DNA from: Desulfovibrio sp.
Lineage (GTDB): Bacteria; Desulfobacterota; Desulfovibrionia; Desulfovibrionales; Desulfovibrionaceae
Direction of reading: 5' to 3'
NCBI GenBank assembly: GCA_031260965.1
Contig: JAISKK010000003.1
Location: 1-46,158 of the forward strand
DNA length: 46,158 bases
The translations under genes were made by a program, and so were the position numbers. Under the pieces are notes generated by a model that did not search any database, was not told the origin of the DNA, and worked only from the letters and a program-made list of their open reading frames with translations. This document shows, piece after piece, positions 14,929-23,106 of this stretch (its first letter is position 1; every line of letters begins with the position of its first letter).

Positions 14929-15648
14929 ATGGCCGGTTCATCCTGGAAAGTCGCTTATGCCGACTTCATGACCGCCATGATGGCTTTTTTTCTTGTCATG
15001 TGGCTTCTGAACATGGCTCCGCCGGAGACTCTGAAGGGGCTGTCCGGATATTTTCAGGCCGATGCCCAGTTCAGTTCCAATACGATATCACCATACGGAA
15101 TGTCCAACAATCCGCTTATTCAGTATGTGGACAAGCTGGATATGCGCGAATTCAAAATGAGCGAGATTGAAGAGTCCAACTATGCCATAGCCCAAAGCCT
15201 GAAACAGTTTCTTCTCAAAGACGCTATCCCCTCCGCCTCCAGCGGCCTGACCTCGGACGGGGTTGGGGTGTTGTTGCATATTACCTCTGATCTCATGTTC
15301 AAGCCCGGAACGGTTGAATTTACGCCGGAAGGGGAGAAGGTGATGCAGGAGGTGCTCAATGTCATGCATAAATACAAGGTCTATCTGGTGGTGCGCGGGA
15401 ACGCGGATTCCTCGGAAACCGGAGCCCCGACCTATCCCTCCAAATGGGAACTGTCGGCGGCCAGGGCGAATTCGGCCGTGCGCTGGCTTATCGCCAACGG
15501 CATAACTCCCGGTCTGATACGCAGCGTGGCCTATGCGGACACCAGACCGCGCGTGCCGTCCACCATACCCGGCGCAGCCGCCCAGAACAGCCGCGTGGAA
15601 TTCAATTTCCACCGGCCCGAGGTCATGTCAACTATTGTCGGCTACTAG
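14929..15648 (+). CDS. motB: Flagellar motor stator protein MotB
   Basis: A 239-residue MotB. It has one membrane helix near the N-terminus carrying the proton-binding Asp (AYADFMTAMMAFFLVMWLL, D12). A linker/plug region follows, then a periplasmic OmpA-like peptidoglycan-binding domain (about residues 115-235) with VVRGNADSSE and WELSAARANSAVRWL, the usual cell-wall-anchoring pattern. The N-terminus is short: most MotB proteins have 15-30 basic residues before GGSWKVAYADF, but here an in-frame TAA lies directly before the ATG, and a good TTGGAGG site confirms this start. It is in the motA operon. Loss of the basic tail may affect insertion or stator activation. Confidence 0.94.
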   Translation: MAGSSWKVAYADFMTAMMAFFLVMWLLNMAPPETLKGLSGYFQADAQFSSNTISPYGMSNNPLIQYVDKLDMREFKMSEIEESNYAIAQSLKQFLLKDAIPSASSGLTSDGVGVLLHITSDLMFKPGTVEFTPEGEKVMQEVLNVMHKYKVYLVVRGNADSSETGAPTYPSKWELSAARANSAVRWLIANGITPGLIRSVAYADTRPRVPSTIPGAAAQNSRVEFNFHRPEVMSTIVGY

Positions 15649-15674
15649 CCTCCTTTAAATCTCTGTAAATACGC

Positions 15675-15703
15675 GCCGGCCTGCGCGCAAGAGCAGGTCC
15701 GGC
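15675..15703 (+). terminator. Hairpin between motB and ftsH
   Basis: GCCGGCCTGC pairs with GCAGGTCCGGC (one bulged T) across an 8-base loop, and the GGAGGG ribosome site of ftsH begins right after it. No U-tract follows, so it could be a weak terminator for motAB or a structure that controls access to the ftsH ribosome site. Confidence 0.45.
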
Positions 15704-15717
15704 GGAGGGAATATACA

Positions 15718-17796
15718 TTGAATCATCGTAACTATCTGATTTGGGGGCTGATCGCGATGATCCTGGTGATCGCCTTCAACATGTTTTACCAGCAGCCGGT
15801 GCGCTCCAATGAGGTAACTTACTCCGAACTGCTGGACCGGGTAAAAAAGCAGCAGGTCGCCGAGGTGCTGATTCAGAGCGCCAAACTCTCCGGCAGCAAA
15901 CTTTCCGGCACTTTCAAGGACGGCATGACCTTCACCAGCTATGCGCCGGAAGACCCCGCCCTTGTGGAGACCCTGGTCCAGAACGGAGTAAGCGTCAAGG
16001 CCGGTCCCATTGAGGATTCGCCCTGGTATATAGTTTTTCTCACTTCCTGGGCGCCGATGATCCTGCTCATCCTTTTCTGGGTCTTTTTCATGCGCCAGAT
16101 GCAGGGCGGCGGCGGAAAAACCATGAGTTTCGGGCGTTCCAGGGCAAGAATGATCTCCCAGGAATCCGCCAAGGTGACCTTTGCGGATGTGGCCGGGGTG
16201 GATGAAGCCAAGGAAGAGCTGACCGAGGTTGTGGATTTTCTCTCCAACCCGAAAAAATTTACCCGTCTGGGGGGGCGCATTCCCAAGGGCGTTTTGCTGA
16301 TCGGCCCGCCCGGCACCGGCAAAACCCTGCTCGCCAAGGCGGTGGCCGGCGAGGCCGGAGTTCCTTTCTTCTCCATATCCGGCTCGGATTTTGTGGAAAT
16401 GTTTGTGGGCGTCGGCGCGTCCCGGGTGCGCGATCTCTTTGCCCAAGGCAAAAAGAACGCGCCCTGTCTGATCTTTATTGATGAAATCGACGCCGTGGGC
16501 CGACAGCGCGGGGCCGGTCTCGGCGGCGGACACGACGAGCGCGAGCAGACTTTGAATCAGCTTCTGGTGGAGATGGACGGTTTTGAGGCCAACGAAGGGG
16601 TAATCCTCATCGCGGCCACCAACCGCCCGGATGTCCTTGACCCGGCCCTGCAACGTCCCGGCCGCTTTGACCGTCAGGTGGTCGTGCCGCCTCCGGACAT
16701 CAGAGGACGCAAACATATCCTGGAAGTGCACAGCAAACGCACCCCCCTGGCCGGCGATGTCGATCTGGACACCCTGGCCAAGGGCACGCCCGGTTTCTCC
16801 GGGGCAGACCTGGAGAATCTGGTCAATGAGGCCGCGCTTACCGCCGCCAAAGAAAACAAGGACTCTCTTTCCATGCTGGACTTTGAGAACGCCAAGGACA
16901 AGCTGCTCATGGGCAAGGAGCGCCGCACCCTGGTCCAGACCCCCGAGGATCTTAAAACCACCGCCTATCATGAGGCCGGGCACGCTATTGTCAATCTGCT
17001 CCTGCCCGAGACCGACACCCTGCACAAGGTGAGCATAATTCCGCGCGGCCGGGCGCTGGGCGTGACCATGTATCTGCCGGAAGAAGACAAGAACACCTTG
17101 AGCAAGGTTGAGCTGGAAAGCAAGATCACCATGGCCTTCGGCGGACGGGCGGCGGAGATGATTGTCTTCAACAAGATGACGACGGGCGCGGCCAATGACA
17201 TCAAACAGGCCAGCGGCATGGCCAGGTCCATGGTCTGCAAATGGGGAATGAGCGAACTCATCGGTCCCATATCCATTGGCGAGCAGAACCAGGAGGTGTT
17301 CATCGGCCGGGAATGGGTGGCCAACCGGGATCACAGCGAGGAAACCTCTCGTCAGGTTGACTCCGAAGTCAAGCGCATCATAGACGCCGCAATGAGCGAA
17401 GCCGACCGGATTTTGCGCGCAAATATGGATTGTCTGCACCGTATGGCCGAAGCCCTGCTGGATCGTGAAACCATTACCGGAGAAGAGGCGAAACGCCTGA
17501 TGCAGGGCGAAACCCTGCCTCCCCTGGATCTGAAAACCAATCCGCGCAAGCTCGTTACCACCAAGGATCTGGAAAATAAGCGCAAAAACGAAAACCGGAC
17601 GCCTCCCGAAGATCCGGCAGGTCTCAAAGGGGAAAGCGGAAAGGGGGAAGAAGAGCAAGGCAAAGACGCTTCTTTAGCGCGTCAGGGTGGCGCATCTTCG
17701 CCCCTCGGCGCCGCTTTATCCGCCCCGCAAAAAGATGAAGCGGACAAGAATGAAAAAGACTCTGCGGGCAGGGAGCGGGAGAAGATGGACGAGTGA
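15718..17796 (+). CDS. ftsH: ATP-dependent zinc metalloprotease FtsH
   Basis: A membrane-anchored AAA+ protease of 692 residues that extracts and degrades membrane and regulatory proteins. Helix 1 is [20 protein letters not shown] periplasmic domain (about 30-100) and helix 2 ([19 protein letters not shown]) follow. The AAA module has Walker A GPPGTGKT, Walker [10 protein letters not shown], the pore FVGVG segment ([19 protein letters not shown]) and the second region of homology with arginine fingers (RPGRFDRQV). The protease has HEAGH as zinc site. The last 80 residues are a low-complexity charged tail. The start is TTG 15718, preceded by GGAGGG; no ATG fits. The TGA overlaps the folP ATG. 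The gene heads ftsH-folP-cdaA-ybbR. Confidence 0.97.
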   Translation: MNHRNYLIWGLIAMILVIAFNMFYQQPVRSNEVTYSELLDRVKKQQVAEVLIQSAKLSGSKLSGTFKDGMTFTSYAPEDPALVETLVQNGVSVKAGPIEDSPWYIVFLTSWAPMILLILFWVFFMRQMQGGGGKTMSFGRSRARMISQESAKVTFADVAGVDEAKEELTEVVDFLSNPKKFTRLGGRIPKGVLLIGPPGTGKTLLAKAVAGEAGVPFFSISGSDFVEMFVGVGASRVRDLFAQGKKNAPCLIFIDEIDAVGRQRGAGLGGGHDEREQTLNQLLVEMDGFEANEGVILIAATNRPDVLDPALQRPGRFDRQVVVPPPDIRGRKHILEVHSKRTPLAGDVDLDTLAKGTPGFSGADLENLVNEAALTAAKENKDSLSMLDFENAKDKLLMGKERRTLVQTPEDLKTTAYHEAGHAIVNLLLPETDTLHKVSIIPRGRALGVTMYLPEEDKNTLSKVELESKITMAFGGRAAEMIVFNKMTTGAANDIKQASGMARSMVCKWGMSELIGPISIGEQNQEVFIGREWVANRDHSEETSRQVDSEVKRIIDAAMSEADRILRANMDCLHRMAEALLDRETITGEEAKRLMQGETLPPLDLKTNPRKLVTTKDLENKRKNENRTPPEDPAGLKGESGKGEEEQGKDASLARQGGASSPLGAALSAPQKDEADKNEKDSAGREREKMDE

Positions 17797-18758
17797 TGTC
17801 CCCTATGTTCCCGGCTGCTGCGGGTAAACAGGGATCCGAGGTCTGCGGCGGCGGAAAAAAACTGCGCCTGCGCCTTGGCGGAGGGCGTCTGCTGGATGTG
17901 GACGCCTTTCTTGTAGCCGGTATAGTCAATATCACCCCGGATTCATTTTCCGACGGGGGCGCCCTTTCCACCCCGGAGGCGGCCCTGGAACGGGTGCGGC
18001 AAATTGTGGGTCAGGGCGCGACCTTTGTGGATATCGGAGCGGAATCCACCCGACCGGGATGCGCGGACATAGGGCAGGCTGAAGAATGGCGGCGTCTGGC
18101 CCCGATTCTGGAGCGCGTCCTTGCCCTGCGCAGAACGCAGGATGAGCCGCCCGCCCCGGCTGCGCCTGCCTTTTGCCTGTCCATAGACACTTTTCGGGCC
18201 GAAACGGCGGCCGCAGCGCTACGGGCGCATGAAAACAATCCCGCCCGGGACGTCTTGCCCCTGGACATGATCAACGACATCTCCGGGGGTTTTCTGGACC
18301 CGGACATGGATGAGGCGCTTATAGCCCATAAGCCGGCCTATGTGCTCGGGCACTGTCCGCTTCCCCCCCCGCGCATGAAAGGGCGCGCGCATCAGGGGGA
18401 TGTGGTTGAAGATCTGCTGGACTGGTTTAATAAACGCATGGAAAGCCTGGTCCGGCGCGGATTGCCCGAGGAGTGTATCTGCCTGGATCCGTGCATCGGA
18501 TTTGCCAAAAGCACGGAACAGACCCTGGAGATAATCGCCGCCCTGCCGCGTTTCGCCGCTCTCGGCCGGCCTTTGTATTTCGGACTTTCCCGCAAGAAAA
18601 TTATCGGCGAGTTGACCGGTCTGCCCCCGGACAAAAGGGACGCCGCCACGGCTGCGGCCTGCGCTTTGCTCGGAAAAGCCGGGGTCGCCATACACCGCGT
18701 GCATGACGTGGAGAATTGTCTGGCCGCCCTTAAAATAGCGGCCGCCTTTCCTTTTTAA
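17796..18758 (+). CDS. folP: Dihydropteroate synthase
   Basis: Condenses p-aminobenzoate with the pterin pyrophosphate in folate synthesis; the target of sulfonamides. A TIM-barrel protein of 320 residues. It shows both family signatures: VAGIVNITPDSFSDGG with GATFVDIGAESTRPG, then CLSIDTFRAE, MINDISGG, CLDPCIGFAKS and FGLSRKKIIG. The usual SRK Lys-Arg pocket and the GIGF-like loop (here CIGFAKS) are present. An Ala/Pro-rich loop (RRTQDEPPAPAAPAF) is inserted after the third strand. ATG 17796 overlaps the ftsH stop (TGATG); the ORF-track start one codon earlier is GTG and less likely. cdaA follows after 23 bases. Confidence 0.95.
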   Translation: MSPMFPAAAGKQGSEVCGGGKKLRLRLGGGRLLDVDAFLVAGIVNITPDSFSDGGALSTPEAALERVRQIVGQGATFVDIGAESTRPGCADIGQAEEWRRLAPILERVLALRRTQDEPPAPAAPAFCLSIDTFRAETAAAALRAHENNPARDVLPLDMINDISGGFLDPDMDEALIAHKPAYVLGHCPLPPPRMKGRAHQGDVVEDLLDWFNKRMESLVRRGLPEECICLDPCIGFAKSTEQTLEIIAALPRFAALGRPLYFGLSRKKIIGELTGLPPDKRDAATAAACALLGKAGVAIHRVHDVENCLAALKIAAAFPF

Positions 18759-18781
18759 CCTTTGTTACAGCGAATCGCTTT

Positions 18782-19552
18782 ATGGATATCCCCGGAATCA
18801 GCGGCTTGAACATGGGTTGGCGCGATGTGCTAGACATCGCCGTGCTCACGACGCTGTTTTATTACGTCATAGCCATGATCCGCCAGACCAGGGCCGTTAC
18901 GGCCATTTACGGACTGCTGCTTATCCTCGTCCTCTATCTGATCTCCCGCATCATCGGCCTGAACACCCTGAACTGGCTCCTGGACGACATTCTCACTTCA
19001 CTTTTTTTGCTCGTAGTCATAGTTTTTCAGCGTGACATCCGCCAGGCTCTGAGTTCACTCGGTTCGCATAGTTTGTGGCTGCCGGGGTTCTTTCGCAAAA
19101 AAACGAACAATTCCTTCATTCCCGCCGTTACCGGTGCGGCCATGCACATGGCGCAACGTAAAATCGGCGCCCTGATCGTCATTGAGCGCAACACCCCGCT
19201 CGGAGACGCGATGGAGCGGGGTGTGCTCCTTGACGCTTTGCCCTCGGTGGAACTGCTGGTCAATATATTCTGGCCGAACAGCCCCTTGCATGACGGGGCC
19301 GTGATTATAAGCCGGGGCCGGATCAGCGCGGCCGGATGCATTCTCCCCCTGTCCACGGCTGTGGCCAAACGCGACTACGGAACCCGGCATCGCGCCGCCC
19401 TCGGCATAACCGAGGAAAGCGACGCCGTGGTGGTAGTTGTGTCCGAAGAACGCGGGGTTATAGCTGTGGCTCTGGAAGGCAAGCTGACCGGGGTGCTTGA
19501 CGCGGTGAAACTGCCGCGTGTGCTGGCCTCCGCCCTGGAGAGGGAAATATGA
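18782..19552 (+). CDS. cdaA: Diadenylate cyclase CdaA
   Basis: Makes the second messenger c-di-AMP from two ATP. It has 256 residues, with three N-terminal membrane helices (about residues 15-90) and a C-terminal DAC (DisA_N) domain. The two catalytic motifs are intact: LHDGAVII (DGA) and YGTRHRAALGI (RHR). The VFQRDIRQAL segment linking the last helix to the DAC domain is typical of CdaA. It overlaps ybbR by four bases (ATGA), the usual coupling with its regulator CdaR. The c-di-AMP module implies control of osmolyte transport or wall homeostasis, but no target gene is visible here. Confidence 0.96.
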   Translation: MDIPGISGLNMGWRDVLDIAVLTTLFYYVIAMIRQTRAVTAIYGLLLILVLYLISRIIGLNTLNWLLDDILTSLFLLVVIVFQRDIRQALSSLGSHSLWLPGFFRKKTNNSFIPAVTGAAMHMAQRKIGALIVIERNTPLGDAMERGVLLDALPSVELLVNIFWPNSPLHDGAVIISRGRISAAGCILPLSTAVAKRDYGTRHRAALGITEESDAVVVVVSEERGVIAVALEGKLTGVLDAVKLPRVLASALEREI

Positions 19553-20622
19553 AATTGCAGGGCTGGAAGGAACTGCTTTTGGCCTTTATCCTGGCCCTGG
19601 TCATGTGGTACGGCGTCACCGGCAGCGAGAAGGTCGAATCCCAGTTCGAGGTACGGGTTGACTACCGCGGGCTGCCCGTAGGGCTTGTGGTGCGCGATGG
19701 CTTTGTAAACAAGGTTTCAGTGCGTCTGCGCGCCTCCGCCGGAATGCTGCGCTCTATTGCCGGGCGTGACTACGCCTTTAACATGAGCCTCGCCGATGTG
19801 CACAAAGGTGACAACGTCCTGGCGATCAACCCCAATTATCTGCCCTTCCGCAGCGGGGTGGAGGTGATAGACGTCAGCCCCGCGCAGATTTTTTTGAAAG
19901 TCGACGGCATTGAAAGCCGGACCATTCCGGTGAAAGTCGAGCTTCAGGGCGAGATATCCGAAGACTACTCCGTCTCCGTCACCTTAACGCCCCCTCAGGT
20001 CACGATCAGCGGAGCATCCTCCGTAGTTGAGGGCATCAAAAAGATAGAACTGCCCGTGTATATCGGCGCTGCCCCCAATCCCGGCATAACGGAGAGCATA
20101 AAAACCCTGCTTCTGCCCTATGGAGTGGACGCCGCGCCCAGCCAGGTTACGGTGTCCATGAACATATCCGTAAAACGCAAACAGGCAAGCCTGATCAAAG
20201 CGGTGCAGGTGCAGGCCGGGGAAGGTTTTGATAAATCCGCGCAGCCGGACAAGGTCAGGCTGACCTTGTCCTTGCCGGAATCCCTTGCCGCCCAGGCGGG
20301 TACGCTCACTGATCTGCGGGCCTTTGTGCAGGCGGAGGAATTGCCGGTCGGAATCCATACTCTGCCGGTGCGTATTGCGCTGCCTGACGGCGTGGAACTG
20401 CTGAATCTGGACCCGTCCGAGGTGAGCGTGCGCCTGACCCTGAGAAACGCAAATCCCGCGCAGGCCGCGCCGCCAACGCTGCGTCTCCCGGCTCCGGCGA
20501 AGTCAGGCAAGGCGTCCGCCCCAGAACCGGCTTCCGGCAAACGCTCTCCCGCAAAGGGTACACCCGGCAAAACGCCGGTGAAAACCCCGGCCGGGAAAAA
20601 ACCCGCCGGCAGGACCAATTAG
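19549..20622 (+). CDS. ybbR: YbbR-domain protein (CdaR), regulator of CdaA
   Basis: A 357-residue membrane-anchored protein with one N-terminal helix (ELLLAFILALVMWYGVTGSE) and extracytoplasmic YbbR repeats. In other bacteria it binds and modulates CdaA. About three repeats are visible: VDYRGLPVGLVVRDGFVNKVSVRLRAS, then VKVELQGEISEDYSVSVTLTPPQVTISGASSVVEGI, and the stretch near LRAFVQAEELPVGIHTLPV. The C-terminal 50 residues are a Pro/Lys/Ala-rich tail (PAKSGKASAPEPASGK...), probably disordered and able to contact the cell wall. It overlaps cdaA by ATGA. glmM, which commonly completes this operon, does not follow; queA lies convergent. Confidence 0.92.
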   Translation: MKLQGWKELLLAFILALVMWYGVTGSEKVESQFEVRVDYRGLPVGLVVRDGFVNKVSVRLRASAGMLRSIAGRDYAFNMSLADVHKGDNVLAINPNYLPFRSGVEVIDVSPAQIFLKVDGIESRTIPVKVELQGEISEDYSVSVTLTPPQVTISGASSVVEGIKKIELPVYIGAAPNPGITESIKTLLLPYGVDAAPSQVTVSMNISVKRKQASLIKAVQVQAGEGFDKSAQPDKVRLTLSLPESLAAQAGTLTDLRAFVQAEELPVGIHTLPVRIALPDGVELLNLDPSEVSVRLTLRNANPAQAAPPTLRLPAPAKSGKASAPEPASGKRSPAKGTPGKTPVKTPAGKKPAGRTN

Positions 20623-20650
20623 AAGGCTGACTGCGATTCGCCACGAAAAA

Positions 20651-21826
20651 TTACAAAATCAACATGGCGTCGCCATAGGAAAAAAACCTGAAACCCAGGC
20701 GGATGGCCTCTTGGTAAGCGGAAAGGATGCGCTCGCGCCCGGCCAGGGCCGAAACCAGCATGAGCAGGGAGGATTCCGGCAGATGAAAGTTGGTGATCAG
20801 CCCGTCTATCACATGGAAAATCTGGCCGGGATAAAGAAAAATATTGACCGGACCGGCAAAGGGGACAAGTGCGTTTTGCTCCGCAAAAGCCGCCTCCAGG
20901 GCGCGCGCCGAGGTCGTGCCCACGGCTATCACCGCGCGCCCCTCGCTTTTGGCTTTTTGTACGGCTCCGGCCGTCTGGACCGGAATCTGCACATATTCCT
21001 CGTGCATGACGTGATCCCTGATGTCCTCGCACCGCACCGGGCTGAAAGTGCCGTAGCCCACATAAAGACTCAGTTCGGCCCATTCCCGTCCGGAGGCGAG
21101 CAGGGCCTCGCGCAGACCAAGAGTAAAATGCAGGCCGGCCGTGGGCGCGGCCATTGACCCGGTTTTGTCGGCGCGGGCGTAAACCGTCTGGTACCGCTCG
21201 GCGTCAAGATTGCGGGCGTCCAAAACGCCGGATTCCCGGGAAGTTGCGGCAAGGGCGGAACCGGCAGAACCGGCTGCCTGACGCCGGATATAGGGAGGCA
21301 GGGGCGTTTGCCCGAAACGCTCCAGCAGGGCGGACAGATCTCCTTTCCAGAAAAGGCGCAGACGTCCCCTGCCCCAGTCCCCGCGCTCCAGAAAAAACGC
21401 ATAAAAATCCGGGGCAAAACTGATGCGCTCCCCAAGGCGCAACTTTTTTACCGGACGCAGCAGGGCTGCGCATTCGACACTGTGCTCCTGCCCTCCAGGC
21501 GTCTTTGGGGCGCCGGGGGGGGGATTTTGCAATTCGTGCAGGGGAGGCGAGAGCAGAACCTCCACCCGTCCTCCCTGCTCCCGCCGGCCCGCAAGACGGA
21601 CCTTGACCACGCGCGAATTGTTGGCCACCAGCAGACATTTTTCCGGCAGACAGGTCAGGAGGTCCGAAAATAACCCGGTCTTCAGACCATCTTCCGTCCG
21701 GCAAAGAACCATAAGCCGGGAGGCGGAGCGCTCGGGCGCGGGTGTCTGGGCGATACATCGCGCAGGCAGGTCGTAGAAATAGCTTTGCCGCAAAAAATCC
21801 GCTTCCGGCTTGCAGTCCTTGTCCAT
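20651..21826 (-). CDS. queA: S-adenosylmethionine:tRNA ribosyltransferase-isomerase QueA
   Basis: Converts preQ1 at the tRNA wobble base to epoxyqueuosine, using SAM as ribosyl donor. It has about 391 residues. The family pattern is clear: YFYDLPARCIAQTPAPERSASRLMVL at the start, LLVANNSRVVKVRLAGRR, then MAAPTAGLHFT and LYVGYGTFSPVRCEDIRDHVMHEEYVQIP, VGTTSARALEAA, and ITNFHLPESSLLMLVSALAGRE near the end. A Pro/Gly-rich loop (HELQNPPPGAPKTPGGQEHS) is inserted in the variable domain. I prefer ATG 21826 (MDKDCKPEADF), preceded by CTGGAG, over the longer ORF. tgt, the preceding step, is also in this window at 28.4 kb. Confidence 0.96.
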   Translation of the reverse strand: MDKDCKPEADFLRQSYFYDLPARCIAQTPAPERSASRLMVLCRTEDGLKTGLFSDLLTCLPEKCLLVANNSRVVKVRLAGRREQGGRVEVLLSPPLHELQNPPPGAPKTPGGQEHSVECAALLRPVKKLRLGERISFAPDFYAFFLERGDWGRGRLRLFWKGDLSALLERFGQTPLPPYIRRQAAGSAGSALAATSRESGVLDARNLDAERYQTVYARADKTGSMAAPTAGLHFTLGLREALLASGREWAELSLYVGYGTFSPVRCEDIRDHVMHEEYVQIPVQTAGAVQKAKSEGRAVIAVGTTSARALEAAFAEQNALVPFAGPVNIFLYPGQIFHVIDGLITNFHLPESSLLMLVSALAGRERILSAYQEAIRLGFRFFSYGDAMLIL

Positions 21827-21870
21827 TCCAGTTTGCTCCAGGCGGTAAAACAACCGTCGGGGGCACAATA

Positions 21871-21909
21871 TTAGAGCAGATGTACATTTTCAATGTAAAT
21901 CTGCTCTAA
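21871..21909. repeat. Dispersed palindromic repeat, copy 2 (best copy)
   Basis: A 39-base palindrome. The left arm (TTAGAGCAGATGTACATT) and right arm (AATGTAAATCTGCTCTAA) pair over 18 bp with a single mismatch around a TTC loop. It lies between divergent genes (queA and the membrane-protein gene), so it is not a terminator for either. Related copies are at 3463 and 23849. I do not recognise it as a named element. Confidence 0.8.
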
Positions 21910-22001
21910 ATCGTATAATCAGCCGCAGCTTGACTTGCCCGGGGCTATGGCGTAGCGGTGGCGCCATGTAGATTACAGAAGACAGTTCATCGAGATTTAC
22001 C

Positions 22002-22772
22002 ATGTTTTTTTTCTTTTTAAAACTTACCCTTACTCCGCTGATGATTGCCATGGTAACTCTGACCGCCAGACGCTGGGGGCCGGTTGTGAGCGGCTTGCTG
22101 GTGGGTTTGCCGCTTACTTCAGGGCCGATATCTGTTTTTCTGGCTCTGGAACAGGATAAGACCTTTGCGGCGGAGTCGGCGCACAGCTCTCTTTTTGGGG
22201 CTATCGCAGTGGTTTTTTTTTGCATTGCCTATGCGCGAAGCGCTGAAAAATTCTCCTGGCCTGTGGCGGCAACTTTCGGGCTGTCCAGTTTTTTCCTTAG
22301 CGTCTGGCTGTTTTCAGGGTTGGCGCTGCCGCTGCTTCTGTCGGCCGCGCTGACTTTCTGTACGGTTGCGGCCGGTTTTTTTGCCGTGAAAAAGTCCACC
22401 GCAGCTTTCACCAACATAATGGCCCCCCGCTGGGATCTGCCCTTTCGTATGCTGACCGCGACCACGCTGGTACTGCTGCTGACCATGTTGTCGGAGCGCC
22501 TGGGACCGCGATGGGTCGGCCTGTTGTCCACATTTCCGGTCTTTATTACTGTGATGTCGATTTTTTCGCATGCGCTGTATGGTTTATCGGAGGTCAACCG
22601 ATTTGAGCGGGGCGTCATCGCCGGATCCTTTTCCTATATAATATTTTTTCTGTTGGTTGCTTTGTTGCTGCCGACGTGCAATATGCTGCTGGTCTATCTT
22701 GGAGCCAGCCTTGCCGCAGTCGCACTCAACTTTTCCCTGCTGCAACTTCTTACGCGCGTAAAGGCCGCTTGA
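22002..22772 (+). CDS. Polytopic membrane protein, unknown function
   Basis: A 256-residue integral membrane protein with about eight hydrophobic helices and very little soluble sequence. Two halves look related: TARRWGPVVSGLLVGLPLTSGPISVFLAL near the N-terminus, and SERLGPRWVGLLSTFPVFITVMSIFSHAL after residue 160. Each pairs a basic loop containing Gly-Pro with a helix and a short 'P..(S/T)..P/V..' turn. This suggests internal duplication, as in many small transporters. No transport family is recognised. The start ATG has a weak site. It sits between two palindromic repeat copies, directly upstream of a truncated hisC, in a segment with evident deletions. Confidence 0.7.
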   Translation: MFFFFLKLTLTPLMIAMVTLTARRWGPVVSGLLVGLPLTSGPISVFLALEQDKTFAAESAHSSLFGAIAVVFFCIAYARSAEKFSWPVAATFGLSSFFLSVWLFSGLALPLLLSAALTFCTVAAGFFAVKKSTAAFTNIMAPRWDLPFRMLTATTLVLLLTMLSERLGPRWVGLLSTFPVFITVMSIFSHALYGLSEVNRFERGVIAGSFSYIIFFLLVALLLPTCNMLLVYLGASLAAVALNFSLLQLLTRVKAA

Positions 22773-22794
22773 ACGGCATTTAAGAAGATATCGT

Positions 22795-23106
22795 ATGAAC
22801 CTTGACTATACTTCCGTCCGCCCCGAAATTCGCGACTTTACTCCCTATTCGCCCGGTCTTTCCATTGAAGAAATTCGGGGACGCTATGGCTTATCCCGGG
22901 TAATCAAACTGGGCAGCAATGAAAATCCGCTGGGCACATCCCTGCGGGTAAAAGCCGCGATTGAAAAATTTGCCGCAAACGTGTTCCACTATCCGCAATC
23001 CGGTGAACCACGGTTATCCGGAGCCATTGCCCGCCGCCACTCCATTTCTGTCGAAGAAGTGGTTCCCGGCAACGGGTCGGGGGAAATCATTGATTTGCTC
23101 ATCCGC
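22795..23106 (+). pseudogene. hisC: Truncated hisC (histidinol-phosphate aminotransferase), N-terminal third
   Basis: The first 104 codons are a good HisC start: VRPEIRDFTPYSPGLSIEEI, the substrate-binding KLGSNENPLG block, FHYPQSGEPRLSGAIARRHS and VVPGNGSGEIIDLLIR. Family similarity stops abruptly after LLIR at about 23106. The next codons ([15 protein letters not shown]) are ABC-transporter DNA read in the wrong frame, and the ORF ends soon after. The PLP-binding Lys region and two thirds of the enzyme are missing, so this is not functional. The ribosome site (AAGAAG) is still intact. A working hisC, if the strain makes histidine, must be elsewhere. Confidence 0.85.

Noticed and set aside
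15655-17658. 667-codon minus ORF opposite ftsH
   Set aside because: Very long, but a codon-structure shadow; no family pattern, while ftsH is complete on the plus strand.
21871-21909. Terminator or attachment site
   Set aside because: It lies between divergent genes, so nothing needs terminating; no tRNA, integrase or direct repeat is nearby. The repeat-family explanation fits better.
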